DNA from: CAWBVG01 sp963792175
GTDB lineage: Bacteria; Acidobacteriota; Vicinamibacteria; Vicinamibacterales; CAVVIG01
Reading direction: 5' to 3'
DNA length: 64,000 bases
Assembly (NCBI GenBank): GCA_963792175.1
Contig: CAWBVG010000033.1
Coordinates: 124,001-188,000 of the forward strand
The notes under the pieces are model-generated. The model was not told the origin of the DNA and ran no database searches. It was given only the letters and a program-made list of their open reading frames with translations. Positions 1-8,591 of the stretch are shown piece after piece; the stretch's first letter is position 1, and every line of letters starts with the position of its first letter. The position numbers and the translations under genes were made by a program.

Positions 1-1
1 C

Positions 2-388
2 ACCATCATTCCGGGGTTCATGCAGAAGGGCAGCCTCCGCATCGGCTTCGGCATCATGGGCGCCTGGAATCAGGCGCAAGCCCACGCGCAGTTCGTCGCC
101 AACATCGTCGACTACGGGATGGACATCCAGGAGGCGCTCGAGGCTCCGCGGTTCACGAAGAGCACGTTCGACGGGGTGGACGTCAGCATCGAGGCGCTGA
201 TCCCGGAAGCCGTGCGGACCGAGCTCAAACGCTTCGGCCACGATGTGACCGTCGTGCCGCCACGATCGGGCGCCTTCGGTTCGGGTCAGGCGGTGATGAG
301 CAACGACGCCACGGGCGTGCACTTCGGCGCCTCGGAACCACGCCACGACGGCGCGGCGATTCCGGAAGCGCCGCCGGTCTTCGGGTGA
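2..388 (+). CDS. gamma-glutamyltransferase, C-terminal fragment
   Basis: This is the 3' end of a gamma-glutamyltranspeptidase-family Ntn-hydrolase; its start lies upstream of the window. Visible are the glycine-rich substrate-loop style sequence (residues GFGIMGAWNQAQAHAQ) and the family C-terminal pattern 'DYGMDIQEALEAPRF', followed by a section ending in 'GFGSGQAV'-like glycine and serine residues. The catalytic Thr is outside the window. The family cleaves gamma-glutamyl bonds in glutathione or related compounds, usually in the periplasm. A second full-length family member lies at 17943-19772, but the two are not close copies at the C-terminus. The gene converges on the antiporter gene at 468-1764, with a hairpin between them. 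Confidence 0.85.
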   Translation, partial: TIIPGFMQKGSLRIGFGIMGAWNQAQAHAQFVANIVDYGMDIQEALEAPRFTKSTFDGVDVSIEALIPEAVRTELKRFGHDVTVVPPRSGAFGSGQAVMSNDATGVHFGASEPRHDGAAIPEAPPVFG

Positions 389-418
389 GGGTCAACTTCT
401 CCGTCGGGGCTCGGGGCT

Positions 419-453
419 GGGGGCTAGCCGGCAAACTTCATACAGCTAGCCCC
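419..453. terminator. bidirectional hairpin between convergent genes
   Basis: A perfect 9-base inverted repeat, GGGGCTAGC (420-428) and GCTAGCCCC (445-453), with a 16-base loop lies between two convergent genes. It is embedded in repeats of the word GGGGCT (from about 404). It probably works as a terminator for both genes. There is no long T tract, so an intrinsic terminator of the classical kind is not certain. Confidence 0.5.
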
Positions 454-467
454 TAGTCCTCTGGCCC

Positions 468-1764
468 CTACTTGGCGACGGCCGCGACCGACGGGTTGGC
501 CGCTTCCCGGCGGTGCGCCGCGGCACGCATCGGCTTGATGACGAGCAGCGCGGTGGCACCGACGGCGATGTTCGCGACCGCCGCGACGACGAACACGGCG
601 TGCCAGCTGCCGGTCGAGCTCTGGAGCCAGCTCGCCACCGGAACCAGGAATGACGCTGTGCCCTTCGCCGTATAGAGAAGCCCGGCGTTGGTGGCCGCGT
701 ACTTCGATCCGTAGGTGTCCGTGCACAGCGCGGGAAACAGACTGTAGATCTCGCCCCACGTGAAGTAGACCATGCCGGCCGTCACGATGAACATCCACGG
801 CGTGTTGCCGATGGTTCCGAGCGCCCAGTAGGCGACGGCACCGCAGGTGAACACGATCGCCATCGTATTCTCGCGCCCGATGTGATCCGAGACCCAGCCG
901 AATGTCGGCCTCGCCAAGCCCGTTCAGGATGTTGTCGACGATGCCGGCCATCACGAGCACCGTCGAGCTGATGAACAGGAAGTTCACCGGCAGTCCGGCG
1001 ATCTTGTAATCGCGAGCGATCGGCGCCACCTGCGCGGTCACGACCAGGCCGCTGGCCGCGACCAGGACGAACATGACGTAGAGGATCCAGAACAGCGGCG
1101 TCCGCAGCATTTCCATCGGCTGATAGTCGCGTGTGCCCTGACTCAGCTTCCGGGCGGCCTTGGGCGCCTCACCCGGCCTCGGCGCTTTCAATATCTGCGA
1201 CAGGATCAAGATCACGAGACCCTGACCGAGGCCGAACCAGAGGAACGCGCGGTCGTATCCGTAGTTCCTGATCACCGAGATGATGGGCACGACCGTCGCG
1301 GCCGCGCCCGCGCCAAACCCTGCCGCGGTCAGTCCGGCCGCGAGGCCGCGGCGATCGGCAAACCATTTGAGCGCGTTGCCGACGCAGGTGCCATAGACAG
1401 CTCCTGCTCCGACGCCGGAGATCGCGGCGGCCGTGTAGAGCATCGGCAACGTGCTGGCGAACGAGTTCAACGTCCAGGCGCCCGCCACGACAATCCCGCC
1501 GAACATGACGACGATCCGCGGTCCGAATCGATCGACGAACCACCCTTCAATCGGCACGAGCCACGTCTCGGTCGCCACGAAGATCGTGAACGCCACCTGG
1601 ATGCTGGTGCGGCCCCAGTGGAACTTCGCATCGATGGGATCGACGAAGTACGTCCACCCGTACTGCAGGTTCGCGATCATCACCATGCAAACCACACCGG
1701 CCACCAGCTGGACCCAGCGGTTCACCGGCGCTTCGGCGGGCGGTCGGTTTCCGACTGTCGGCAT
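468..1764 (-). CDS. MFS transporter, oxalate/formate antiporter (OFA) family
   Basis: A major facilitator of about 430 residues with 12 predicted membrane segments. The N-terminal half reads from 1764 to about 918 and the C-terminal half continues in another frame from about 917 to 468, so one base is gained or lost near 917 inside the sequence NILNGLARPTFGW. Features typical of the OFA group include 'QYGWTYFVDPI' in helix 1, 'GVGAGAVYGTCVGNALKWF' in helix 4 and 'GWVSDHIGREN' between the halves. OFA members exchange oxalate for formate or take up related monocarboxylates. Its start overlaps the stop of the PanE-like gene by one base, so it is the last gene of the operon. Context (oxalate-CoA-ligase-like and PanE2-like genes, and an oxalate-type oxidoreductase across the divergent promoter) favours oxalate as the substrate, but the family also carries other small organic acids. 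Confidence 0.8.
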
Positions 1765-2744
1765 CAGGCTTTCTCCCTGGACTGTTTTTCGCCCAGCATC
1801 TTCGCACAGGCATAGACGGTTTGGGTGACCGGCATCTGCAGCCCGAGCCGCTGCCCGAGCTCGACGACCGCGCCCACGACGGCTTCAAGTTCGAACGGCC
1901 GCCCCGCCTCGAGATCCTGCAACATCGAGGTCTTGTGCGCGCCGACTTTCTCGGCGCCGGCCATTCGCTGGTCGATGGAAATCGACAGTTCGATGCCGAG
2001 TCTCGCCGCGACGGCTTCGGTTTCCGTCATGATGTCGCGGATGACCCGCGACACGTCAGGATGACGGGCGAGCTGCTCGAGCGTCGCGCCGGTCAGTGCG
2101 CTGATCGGGTTGAACGCGACATTTCCGAGCAACTTGACCCAGATCTCGTGGCGAAAGCGCGGCGTCATCGGACAGCGAAACCCCGCGGCAATCAACGGTT
2201 CGACGATTCGGCGCAGCCGGTCGGACTTCGTGCCGTCGGGTTCGCCGAAGCTGATCTTGTTGCCTTCAGTGTGCCGGATGACGCCGGGTTCGACGATGTC
2301 GGTGGCGAAATACGCGAGCGATCCGACGACTCGGCGCGGCTCGATCGAGGCCGCGATGACGCCGCCGGGATCGACTCGTTCCAGGCGGAGGCCGTCGAGT
2401 TCGCCGCCATGCGTCTGGAAATACCACCACGGGATGCCGTTCTGCGTGCTGACCACCACGGTGTCGGGGCCGAGGAGGGGCCGCAGCTGCGGCGCGAGCG
2501 ACGTCAGGCTGTGAGCCTTGACACCCAGCACGACGACGTCGGCGTGACCGATGGTGGTCAGATCGCCGGTGACATTCGGCCTGACTTCGAAATCGCCGAG
2601 CGGGCTGATCACCCTCAGCCCGCGCTCCTGCATGGCGCGGAGATGTGGACCGCGCGCGAACAGCACGACGTCGGTCCCTGCCCTGGTCAGCATCGCGCCG
2701 ATGTACCCGCCGATCGCGCCGGCGCCGGCGATGACGAACTTCAC
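1764..2744 (-). CDS. 2-dehydropantoate 2-reductase family (PanE/ApbA), possible PanE2-type oxalyl-CoA reductase
   Basis: A 326-residue NADP-dependent reductase. The Rossmann motif GAGAIGGYIGA is at residues 7-17, and the C-terminal catalytic domain contains 'EIWVKLLGNVAFNP', where the Lys and Asn match the catalytic pair of the ketopantoate reductase family. Canonical PanE makes pantoate for CoA synthesis. In Methylobacterium extorquens a paralog, PanE2, is reported to reduce oxalyl-CoA to glyoxylate. Here the gene overlaps the upstream oxalate-CoA-ligase-like gene by ATGA and the downstream OFA transporter by one base. That arrangement fits the PanE2 role much better than pantoate synthesis, but the substrate is inferred from context only. 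Confidence 0.7.
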   Translation of the reverse strand: MKFVIAGAGAIGGYIGAMLTRAGTDVVLFARGPHLRAMQERGLRVISPLGDFEVRPNVTGDLTTIGHADVVVLGVKAHSLTSLAPQLRPLLGPDTVVVSTQNGIPWWYFQTHGGELDGLRLERVDPGGVIAASIEPRRVVGSLAYFATDIVEPGVIRHTEGNKISFGEPDGTKSDRLRRIVEPLIAAGFRCPMTPRFRHEIWVKLLGNVAFNPISALTGATLEQLARHPDVSRVIRDIMTETEAVAARLGIELSISIDQRMAGAEKVGAHKTSMLQDLEAGRPFELEAVVGAVVELGQRLGLQMPVTQTVYACAKMLGEKQSREKA

Positions 2745-4285
2745 GACGCTTTGGCTTTGTGTCTGAACGATTTCGCGATGGCCCCGCGCTGTATTTTGCC
2801 GGTAGCCGTGCGCGGCAGCGTGTCCGTGATGTGAATCTGTTTCGGGCGCTTGAAGTCCGCCAGGCGCTCGCTGCAGTAGGCAAGCAGCGCGGCTTCGCTG
2901 ACCGGTTCGCGTACGACAACGGCTGCGGCGACTTCTTCACCCCACGTGGCATGCGGCACGCCAAACGCGACCGCTTCGGCCACCGCCGGGTGCGCCAGCA
3001 GCGTTTCGTCGATCTCACGAGGCGAGAATTTTTCGCCGCCGCGGTTGATCAATTCCTTGATCCGGCCAACCAGCGTGAGATAGCCGTCCGCGTCGAGGCA
3101 TCCCTGATCACCAGTCCTGAACCAGCCGTCGACGAAGGCCGCGGCGTTGGCCTCCGGATTGTTCTCGTAGCCTCGGATCACGCTGGAACCGCGGATGACA
3201 ACTTCCCCGCGCTTGCCCGCCGGCAGATGCCGGCCGTGCGCGTCCATGATGCCGATCTCGACGTTCGTGCCGCGGCCGACCGAGCCGGGTTTCCGCCCCG
3301 CCGGCGGCAACGGATTCGACGCCAGCTGATGCGCGGCTTCCGTCATGCCGTACGCCTCGAGCACCGGGGCGCCGAATGCCGTTTCGAGCGCACGCATCAC
3401 CCGCGGCGGCAGCGCCGCGCTGCACGAGCGGATGAAGCGAAGCTTCTCGCTGCCAGCCGGTCGCCGGCCGGTGGGATCCGCGGCGCGCGCCAGCAGCAGC
3501 TGGTGGATCGTCGGCACGGCGGAAAACCACGTCATGCCGAAGTCCCGGGCCACGCGCCAGAACGACAGCGGATTGAAGCGCGCGGGCAGAATGACCGTGC
3601 CGCCGGTCGACAGCGTCGCCAGTGTCGACGCCATCAGTCCGTGGACGTGGAACAACGGCATCACACACATCGCCACGTCGTCGGGGCCGAGCGCATAGCA
3701 CCGCGCGATGTTGGCAGCGGACGTGGTCATGTTGGCGTGAGAAAGCGGGACGCGCTTCGGCCGGCCCGTGCTGCCGCTCGTATGCAGCACCAGGGCGACG
3801 TCGTCAGCGGCAGGCTGTGAGAATGCCGCGATCGAGACGAGCGGAGGCGGAAAGGGCTGGGCTACGAGGTGGACCATCCCCGCAGCGTCCAAATCCGCCG
3901 TGAAGATCGGCAGGCGATCGCCTGCCGCGCGCCGAGCTTCTTCAGCGCCATTGGGCGGCAGAATCAAAACGCGGGCAGCGGTATCCTCCAGATAGAAGCG
4001 AAATTCATCTTCGCGGTAGGCGGGATTCAGCGGCGCCGCCGTGCCGGCCACTGACGCCGCCAGGAACGAGACCAGCATCGGCAAGCCGTTCGGCAGCGCG
4101 ATGCCGACGCGATCGCCGCGCGAGATGCCGGCTTTGGTCAGCTGATCAGCGAGTTCGCGGACCTGCGCACGCAACGCGCCGTACGAAATTTCGACGCGCT
4201 GTTCGGGAAGAACGACGGCCGTTTTGCTCGCGGGCCCCGCGTCGAGCAGCTCGAGTAGTGTCGTTGGAGTCGTTGAGGTTTCCAC
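2741..4285 (-). CDS. AMP-forming acyl-CoA synthetase, oxalate-CoA ligase-like (AAE3/Pcs60 type)
   Basis: A 514-residue ANL-superfamily adenylating enzyme of normal length. Motifs in order: A3 P-loop TSGSTGRPKRV at about 169-179, A5 'EAYGMTE', A7 'GWFRTGDQG', A8 hinge 'GRIKELINRGGEKF' and the A10 catalytic lysine in 'PRTATGKIQRG'. The N-terminal block 'TAAPLNPAYREDEFRFYLED' resembles the plant and fungal AAE3/Pcs60 oxalyl-CoA synthetases. These activate oxalate with ATP and CoA. The stop overlaps the next start (ATGA at 2741-2744), so it is translationally coupled to the PanE-like reductase, consistent with a pathway oxalate to oxalyl-CoA to glyoxylate. Other small-acid ligases of this branch cannot be excluded from sequence alone. 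Confidence 0.75.
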   Translation of the reverse strand: METSTTPTTLLELLDAGPASKTAVVLPEQRVEISYGALRAQVRELADQLTKAGISRGDRVGIALPNGLPMLVSFLAASVAGTAAPLNPAYREDEFRFYLEDTAARVLILPPNGAEEARRAAGDRLPIFTADLDAAGMVHLVAQPFPPPLVSIAAFSQPAADDVALVLHTSGSTGRPKRVPLSHANMTTSAANIARCYALGPDDVAMCVMPLFHVHGLMASTLATLSTGGTVILPARFNPLSFWRVARDFGMTWFSAVPTIHQLLLARAADPTGRRPAGSEKLRFIRSCSAALPPRVMRALETAFGAPVLEAYGMTEAAHQLASNPLPPAGRKPGSVGRGTNVEIGIMDAHGRHLPAGKRGEVVIRGSSVIRGYENNPEANAAAFVDGWFRTGDQGCLDADGYLTLVGRIKELINRGGEKFSPREIDETLLAHPAVAEAVAFGVPHATWGEEVAAAVVVREPVSEAALLAYCSERLADFKRPKQIHITDTLPRTATGKIQRGAIAKSFRHKAKAS

Positions 4286-4291
4286 CTGGGT

Positions 4292-5047
4292 TCACCTGCC
4301 GGGATTCAGATCTCTCATCACGACGTGGAGCACCTGTCGTGCCACTTTGGCATCGCGCGCGGTGACGACAGCGGGCGTGTCGCCGTCACGGTACGCCCGC
4401 GCGACTGCAGGCAGACGGGAACAGCCCCCGTGAATCAGGCCGCTTTTCTCCGCGGCCGCAATGCGCGCGTCGAACGACCAGGCTTCAGCCGGGCCGGTCA
4501 TGATCGCGCGAGACTCGAGCGCATCGGTCAGGATGCTCTCGAGAATGCTGCACGACGTGATCAGCGAGCGGCTGAAATCGTGCTCGTCGAACGCGCGTGC
4601 GCTCTCGTCGAGCGCCTGCTCCAGGATCGGCCGCAGCGTCGCGTTGTGAACAAACTCGAAGCGCGGCGCCGGCGGCGCGGCAGACGAGGCGACGGCGACG
4701 TCACCCATGTCGGACAGCGAGCCGCGTGCCCGCGCGAGCACGTCGACGATCCGAAGGACGATGGCGGCCGGCTGCGCCTCGACGAGGGCGGCGGCCACCG
4801 AGGATCGAATCAGCAAGGCATCGCTGAATGCCCGCGACAGCCAATGGCTCTTGCTGCCGCCCGCGAGCTGATGGATCGCGGCCGCGCAGTCCTGTTGCCA
4901 GAGGCGGGTGGCGGCCTGGTCGCGATCCGGTTGGTCGGAGCCGGCCATCAGTGAGGCGTGGAGCTCGGTCCCGCGGCGTTCGAGCTTCGCCAGCTGAAGA
5001 AGTGCGTAGTCCCGCTGTGCCCGGAGGTCGTCGGCCGCCGGCACCAT
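4292..5047 (-). CDS. unknown protein in oxalate operon
   Basis: About 251 residues, not recognised. It is mostly helical, rich in Ala, Arg, Asp and Leu, with no signal peptide or membrane segment. Its C-terminal half has a plausible HEPN-like or helical-bundle look ('HDFSRSLITSCSILESILTDALESRA'). The start ATG at 5047 overlaps the stop of the regulator gene as TGATG, and it is followed 6 bases later by the ligase gene. It is therefore cotranscribed with regulator, ligase, reductase and transporter. A GTG at 5050 is an alternative start. No frameshift is needed to read it, unlike its upstream neighbour. Its conserved place between regulator and ligase suggests an accessory or sensory role, but I do not assign a function. 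Confidence 0.6.
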   Translation of the reverse strand: MVPAADDLRAQRDYALLQLAKLERRGTELHASLMAGSDQPDRDQAATRLWQQDCAAAIHQLAGGSKSHWLSRAFSDALLIRSSVAAALVEAQPAAIVLRIVDVLARARGSLSDMGDVAVASSAAPPAPRFEFVHNATLRPILEQALDESARAFDEHDFSRSLITSCSILESILTDALESRAIMTGPAEAWSFDARIAAAEKSGLIHGGCSRLPAVARAYRDGDTPAVVTARDAKVARQVLHVVMRDLNPGR

Positions 5048-5828
5048 CACGAGCGGATCACGACGACCGCCGTTTCGCGCTGCGCGGTTCGACGGCGTGG
5101 CGCATCAGATTCGGCAATCTGATCGATGTGCATCTGCATCGCGCGCGCGGCCGCGTCGGCGTCGCGCCGGCGCAGCGCCGCGACGACCGCCTCGTGGCCC
5201 TGAATCGAACGCTCCGGCCGGCCCTTCTGCTTCAGCGTCAGCTTGCGCGATTCGATCAGCAGATCGTTCAGCGTCTCCATGATGCGCATGACGACGCGAT
5301 TGCGCGTCGCGCGGGCGAGCGACGGCGTGAAACGCCGTGTCCTCGACGATGGCCGAGCCGCCGGCCTTGAGCTTGCGCCGCTGCGTGTCGAGGATGCGCT
5401 GCAGGTCGGCGAGGTCCTCGTCGGTGACGCGCGCGGCCGCGACGCGCGCCACGGCCGGCTCGAACATGCGGCGGACGTCGAGCAGCTCGTCCTGCAGATC
5501 GCGGCGGTAGCGTCAGGATCGACGCCAGCGGCGCGACGAGGCGGTCGACGTCCAGCTCGCTGCGGGAACGTGCCCTGGCCGTGGCGCGTCTCGAGCAGGC
5601 CGATGGTTTCGAGCAGTGCGGAAGCGCGTCGCGGATCGAGCCGCGGCTGACGCCGAACCGCGCGGCGAGCAGCCGCTCGGCCGGCAGCGGCCGGCCGGGC
5701 GGCAGCGTGCCGTCGAGAATCAGCACGCGGATGCGGTCGGCGATTTCCTCGGCGATCCGCGTCTTCTTGATCGGCTGGATCAGCCCGCCGCGGCGAGCGC
5801 GCCGGGCGGGCGCGGCGACGCTTGACAC
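5047..5828 (-). CDS. GntR-family transcriptional regulator, FadR subfamily (FCD domain)
   Basis: The gene must be read across three frames (shifts near 5605, 5505 and 5290). The N-terminal winged helix reads 'IAEEIADRIRVLILDGTLPPG', then 'PAERLLAARFGVSRGSIRDA' and, after a shift, 'LETIGLLETRHGQGTF'. The C-terminal FCD ligand domain contains 'DVRRMFEPAVARVAAARV' and the metal-binding-type 'GHEAVVAALRRRDADAAARA'. FadR-type regulators bind organic acids and operators of the form TGGTCnGACCA. Exactly such a site lies 36 bases upstream (5864-5874). It is the first gene of the minus operon and faces the divergent oxidoreductase operon, so it likely controls both arms and itself. The frameshifts are probably sequence errors because every domain is complete when they are joined. 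Confidence 0.8.
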
Positions 5829-5863
5829 GTCGCGGGGCGGGTGTCAGACTGCGCCCTCCTAAC

Positions 5864-5874
5864 TGGTCCGACCA
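5864..5874. promoter_or_regulatory. FadR-type operator, perfect palindrome TGGTCCGACCA
   Basis: TGGTC-C-GACCA is a perfect 5+1+5 palindrome and matches the half-site form known for the FadR/PdhR/LldR group of GntR regulators. It lies 36 bases upstream of the regulator start and about 150 bases upstream of the divergent plus-strand operon, so one dimer could repress both promoters. A weaker outer symmetry (CTGG ... CCAG, 5863-5866 and 5880-5883) extends it. The site assignment is inference from sequence and position. Confidence 0.65.
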
Positions 5875-5892
5875 CCGGGCCAGTCTAGCACG

Positions 5893-6024
5893 GAAAGTTG
5901 AAAGTGAAAAGGCAAAAGTTACAGAAGTGCGAGAGTCGCGAGCGAGTCGATGACGAGCGATACCGGTTGCGAGGTTCGCTGACTGGCGTTCCTGGTTTAA
6001 CTTTTACGTTTAACCTTGACTTTG
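5893..6024. repeat. AT-rich inverted word array in divergent promoter region
   Basis: The left block (5893-5922) holds AAAGTTGAAAGTGAAAAGGC-type words and the right block (about 5996-6024) holds TTTAACTTTTACGTTTAACC-type words, giving an imperfect long inverted repeat around about 75 bases. It is far less GC-rich than its surroundings and lies between the FadR operator and the first plus-strand gene. It is one of several location-specific arrays in this genome. It could be a promoter-associated hairpin or a neutral slippage product. Confidence 0.5.
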
Positions 6025-6370
6025 ACGAGTTCATCGCCGCGGATCGCCGCGCGACGTCTCGCGCGCGATCGAGGAGTACGCGCGCGCGACCAGGGCCACG
6101 TCAGCGCGCTCGTCGTGCCGTGGGAGAGCGACGCCACGACGCTCAGCATGGCGGTCACCGCGGTCAAGGCCGACGGCTGGGCGATCGAGCACACCAACCT
6201 CGGCACGATCACGCTGACCGACGGCGGCGACCGATCCGACGCGCGTCGCCATCGTCGCGCACGATCCGCTGACCGCCTCGCGAGCCGGCAGCTCGCGGCG
6301 GTGTTCGACCGCTTCGCCGGCCGACCTGCAGCGTCACCTGACGCAGCCGCAGGACCGGCCGAGTCCGCCG
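6016..6370 (+). CDS. small unknown protein preceding the AAA ATPase, frameshifted
   Basis: Joining frames gives a coherent globular stretch of about 110 residues: 'DVSRAIEEYARARDQGHVSA', 'LVVPWESDATTLSMAVTAVK' and 'GWAIEHTNLGTITL', then 'PTRVAIVAHDPLTASRA' and a Pro/Ala-rich tail. I do not recognise the family. No ATG fits the start. A TTG at 6016 is the only nearby candidate in one frame, so the 5' end is uncertain. It runs into the AAA ATPase start without a gap and would be the first gene of the plus-strand operon, directly under the FadR operator. It may be a short accessory protein, or the start may be damaged by sequence errors. Confidence 0.3.
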
Positions 6371-8522
6371 ATGACCGACCCGGCCACATCCGCCCCGGCC
6401 GCGACCTCCGTCGCCGCCATCACGCTTGCGCGTCGCGGAAGCGCGCGTCGAGGACATCGGGCACGCCATCGCGCGGCTGTCGCGCCGGCCGATCTCGCGC
6501 GCATCGGCGCGCGTCCCGGCGACGTCCTGAAGATCACCGGGCGGCACGGTCGCCGTCGCGCGCGCCGAAGCTGTCCGACGCCGGACACGAGGGCGTGATC
6601 CAGATCGACGGCACGCTGCGCAGCAACTGCGGCGCCGGGCTTGCAGGAGCAGGTGTCGGTGACGCGCCGTCGAGTCACGCGCAGGCCGTGGCCGTGCGGT
6701 TCTCGCCGCTGTGGGTGGGCGCCGCGCCGGCCATCATCGCGCCCGAGCGCATGCTCGAGGATCTCGCACGGCGTGCCGGTCATCACCGGCTGCGCCGTCC
6801 GCGTGCCGACGTTCGCCAAGGCGGTGAACTTCCAGGTCGTGCGCACGATTCCCGGCCGGCCCGGTCGTCATCGGCCAGCGCACCGACATCCGCGTCGTCG
6901 AAGGCGAGCAGACCGCGGCGCGCGCGCCCGGCGGTGTCCTACGAGGACATCGGCGGCCTCGAGCGCGAGGTGGCGCGCGTGCGCGAGATCGTCGAGCTGC
7001 CGCTCAAGCACTCGCGGATCTTCGAGCGGCTCGGCATCCTCGCGCCGAAGGGCGTGCTGCTCTACGGCCCGCCCGGCACCGGCAAGACGCTGCTGGCCCG
7101 CGCCGTCGCCGCCGAGAGCCGCGTGCACTTCATTCACCTCAACGGCCCGGAGATCATGCGGAAGTTCTACGGCGAGAGCGAGGCCAAGCTCCGCGAGGTC
7201 TTCGAGGAAGCGGCGCGCCGCGCGCCGGCGATTCTCTTCATCGACGAGATCGACGCCGTCGCGCCCAAGCGCGCCGAAGTCGTCGGCGAGGTCGAAAAGC
7301 GCGTCGTCGCGCAGCTGCTGAGCCTGATGGACGGCTTCGTCTCGCGCGGCCAGGTGATCGTCATCGGCGCCACGAATATTCCCGGAAGTGCTCGATCCGG
7401 CGCTGCGGCGGCCCGGGCGCTTCGATCGCGAGATCGAGATCGGCGTGCCCGAACACGCAGGCGCGGCTGCAGATTCTCAAGATCCACACGCGCGCGATGC
7501 CGCTCGCGGCCGACGTCGACCTCGCAGGAGATCGCCGAGCACTCGCACGGCTTCGTCGGCGCCGATCTCGAAGCGCTGTGCCAGGAAGTCGGCATGATCG
7601 CGCTGCGCCGGTTTCTCTCGGCCGACGACGCCGCTCGGACGCGGCGATCGATGGCGCCGGCCGATCTCGGCGGCGCTGCAGGTGACGCGCGACGACTTCC
7701 TCGCCGGCTTGAAGGAAGTCGAGCCGAGCGCGACGCGCGAGTTCTTCATCGAGAAGAGCACGTCGACGTTCGCGTCGCTCGGCGGGCTCGACGAGGTGAA
7801 GCGGCTGCTCGACGCCGTCGTCGAGCACTCGCACATGCACGACGAGATCTACGAGCAGGTCGGGCTGGCGCCGCCGCGCGGCATTCTGCTCGTCGGACCG
7901 TCGGGCACCGGCAAGACGGCGATGGCGCGCGCGCTCTCCGGCGAGAAGCAGATTCCGCTCATCGCCATCGACGGCCCGCAGCTCTACTCGAAATGGCTGG
8001 GCGAATCGGAGAAGGCGCTGCGCGAGGTGTTCAAGAAGGCGCGGCGGGCCGCGCCGTGCCTGCTGTTCTTCGACACGATCGACGCGATCGCGCCGCAGGC
8101 TCGGACGCCGATCAGTTCGGCGCCGACGTCTACCAGCGGATTCTCAGCCAGCTGCTGCGCGAGATCGACAACCTGCGCGACGTGAAGGGCGTGATCCTGG
8201 TGGCGGCCACCAACCGGCCCGAGCGGGTCGAGCCGGCGCTCTTGCGGAGCGGCCGGTTCGACTATATCGTTCGGTTCGCGAAGCCCGACGCTGGCCGATC
8301 GCGCGGCGATCGTGCGGCTCTGCTGCCGGCAGGTGCCGCTCGCGCCGGACGTCGACCTCGAGGAGCTCGCCGCGCCGGACCGAAGGCTTCACCGGCGCCG
8401 ACATCGAAAGCCTGTGCAAGAAGGCGACGCTGCTGGCGATCGCGGAATTTCAGGACGGCGCGCGCGGCACGCCGTTCGTCGTGCGCGGCGGCGATTTCGA
8501 GGCGGTTCTGGAGTCCGACTGA
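6371..8522 (+). CDS. CDC48/VCP-type AAA ATPase with two AAA domains; D2 Walker B Glu replaced by Thr
   Basis: About 715 residues when read across roughly a dozen single-base shifts. Order: N-terminal double-psi-barrel type domain ('LSPADLARIGARPGDVLKIT', 'LRSNCGAGLQEQVSVTPVE'), D1 with Walker A GPPGTGKTLLARA and Walker B FIDEIDAVAPKR, then D2 with Walker A GPSGTGKTAMARA and FFDTIDAIAPQ. In D2 the catalytic Walker B glutamate is Thr, so D2 should bind but hardly hydrolyse ATP. Second regions of homology ('ATNIPEVLDPALRRPGRFD' and 'ATNRPERVEPALLRSGRFD') are intact. The family unfolds or remodels proteins in the cytoplasm. Its place directly before the oxidoreductase genes suggests assembly or repair of that complex, which is inference. 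A small CGCTGA/TCAGCG hairpin follows the stop (8558-8575). Confidence 0.85.
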
Positions 8523-8591
8523 CGGCGGACGCGACGATGACGCACGATCGGCGACCACGCTGAGCGACTCAGCGATCTGAGAGGATCGATC

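Noticed and set aside
1821..2834. Long plus-strand open frame of 337 codons opposite the PanE/ligase genes
   Set aside because: It is the antisense of conserved minus-strand genes, lacks any family motif and has codon use typical of a shadow frame.
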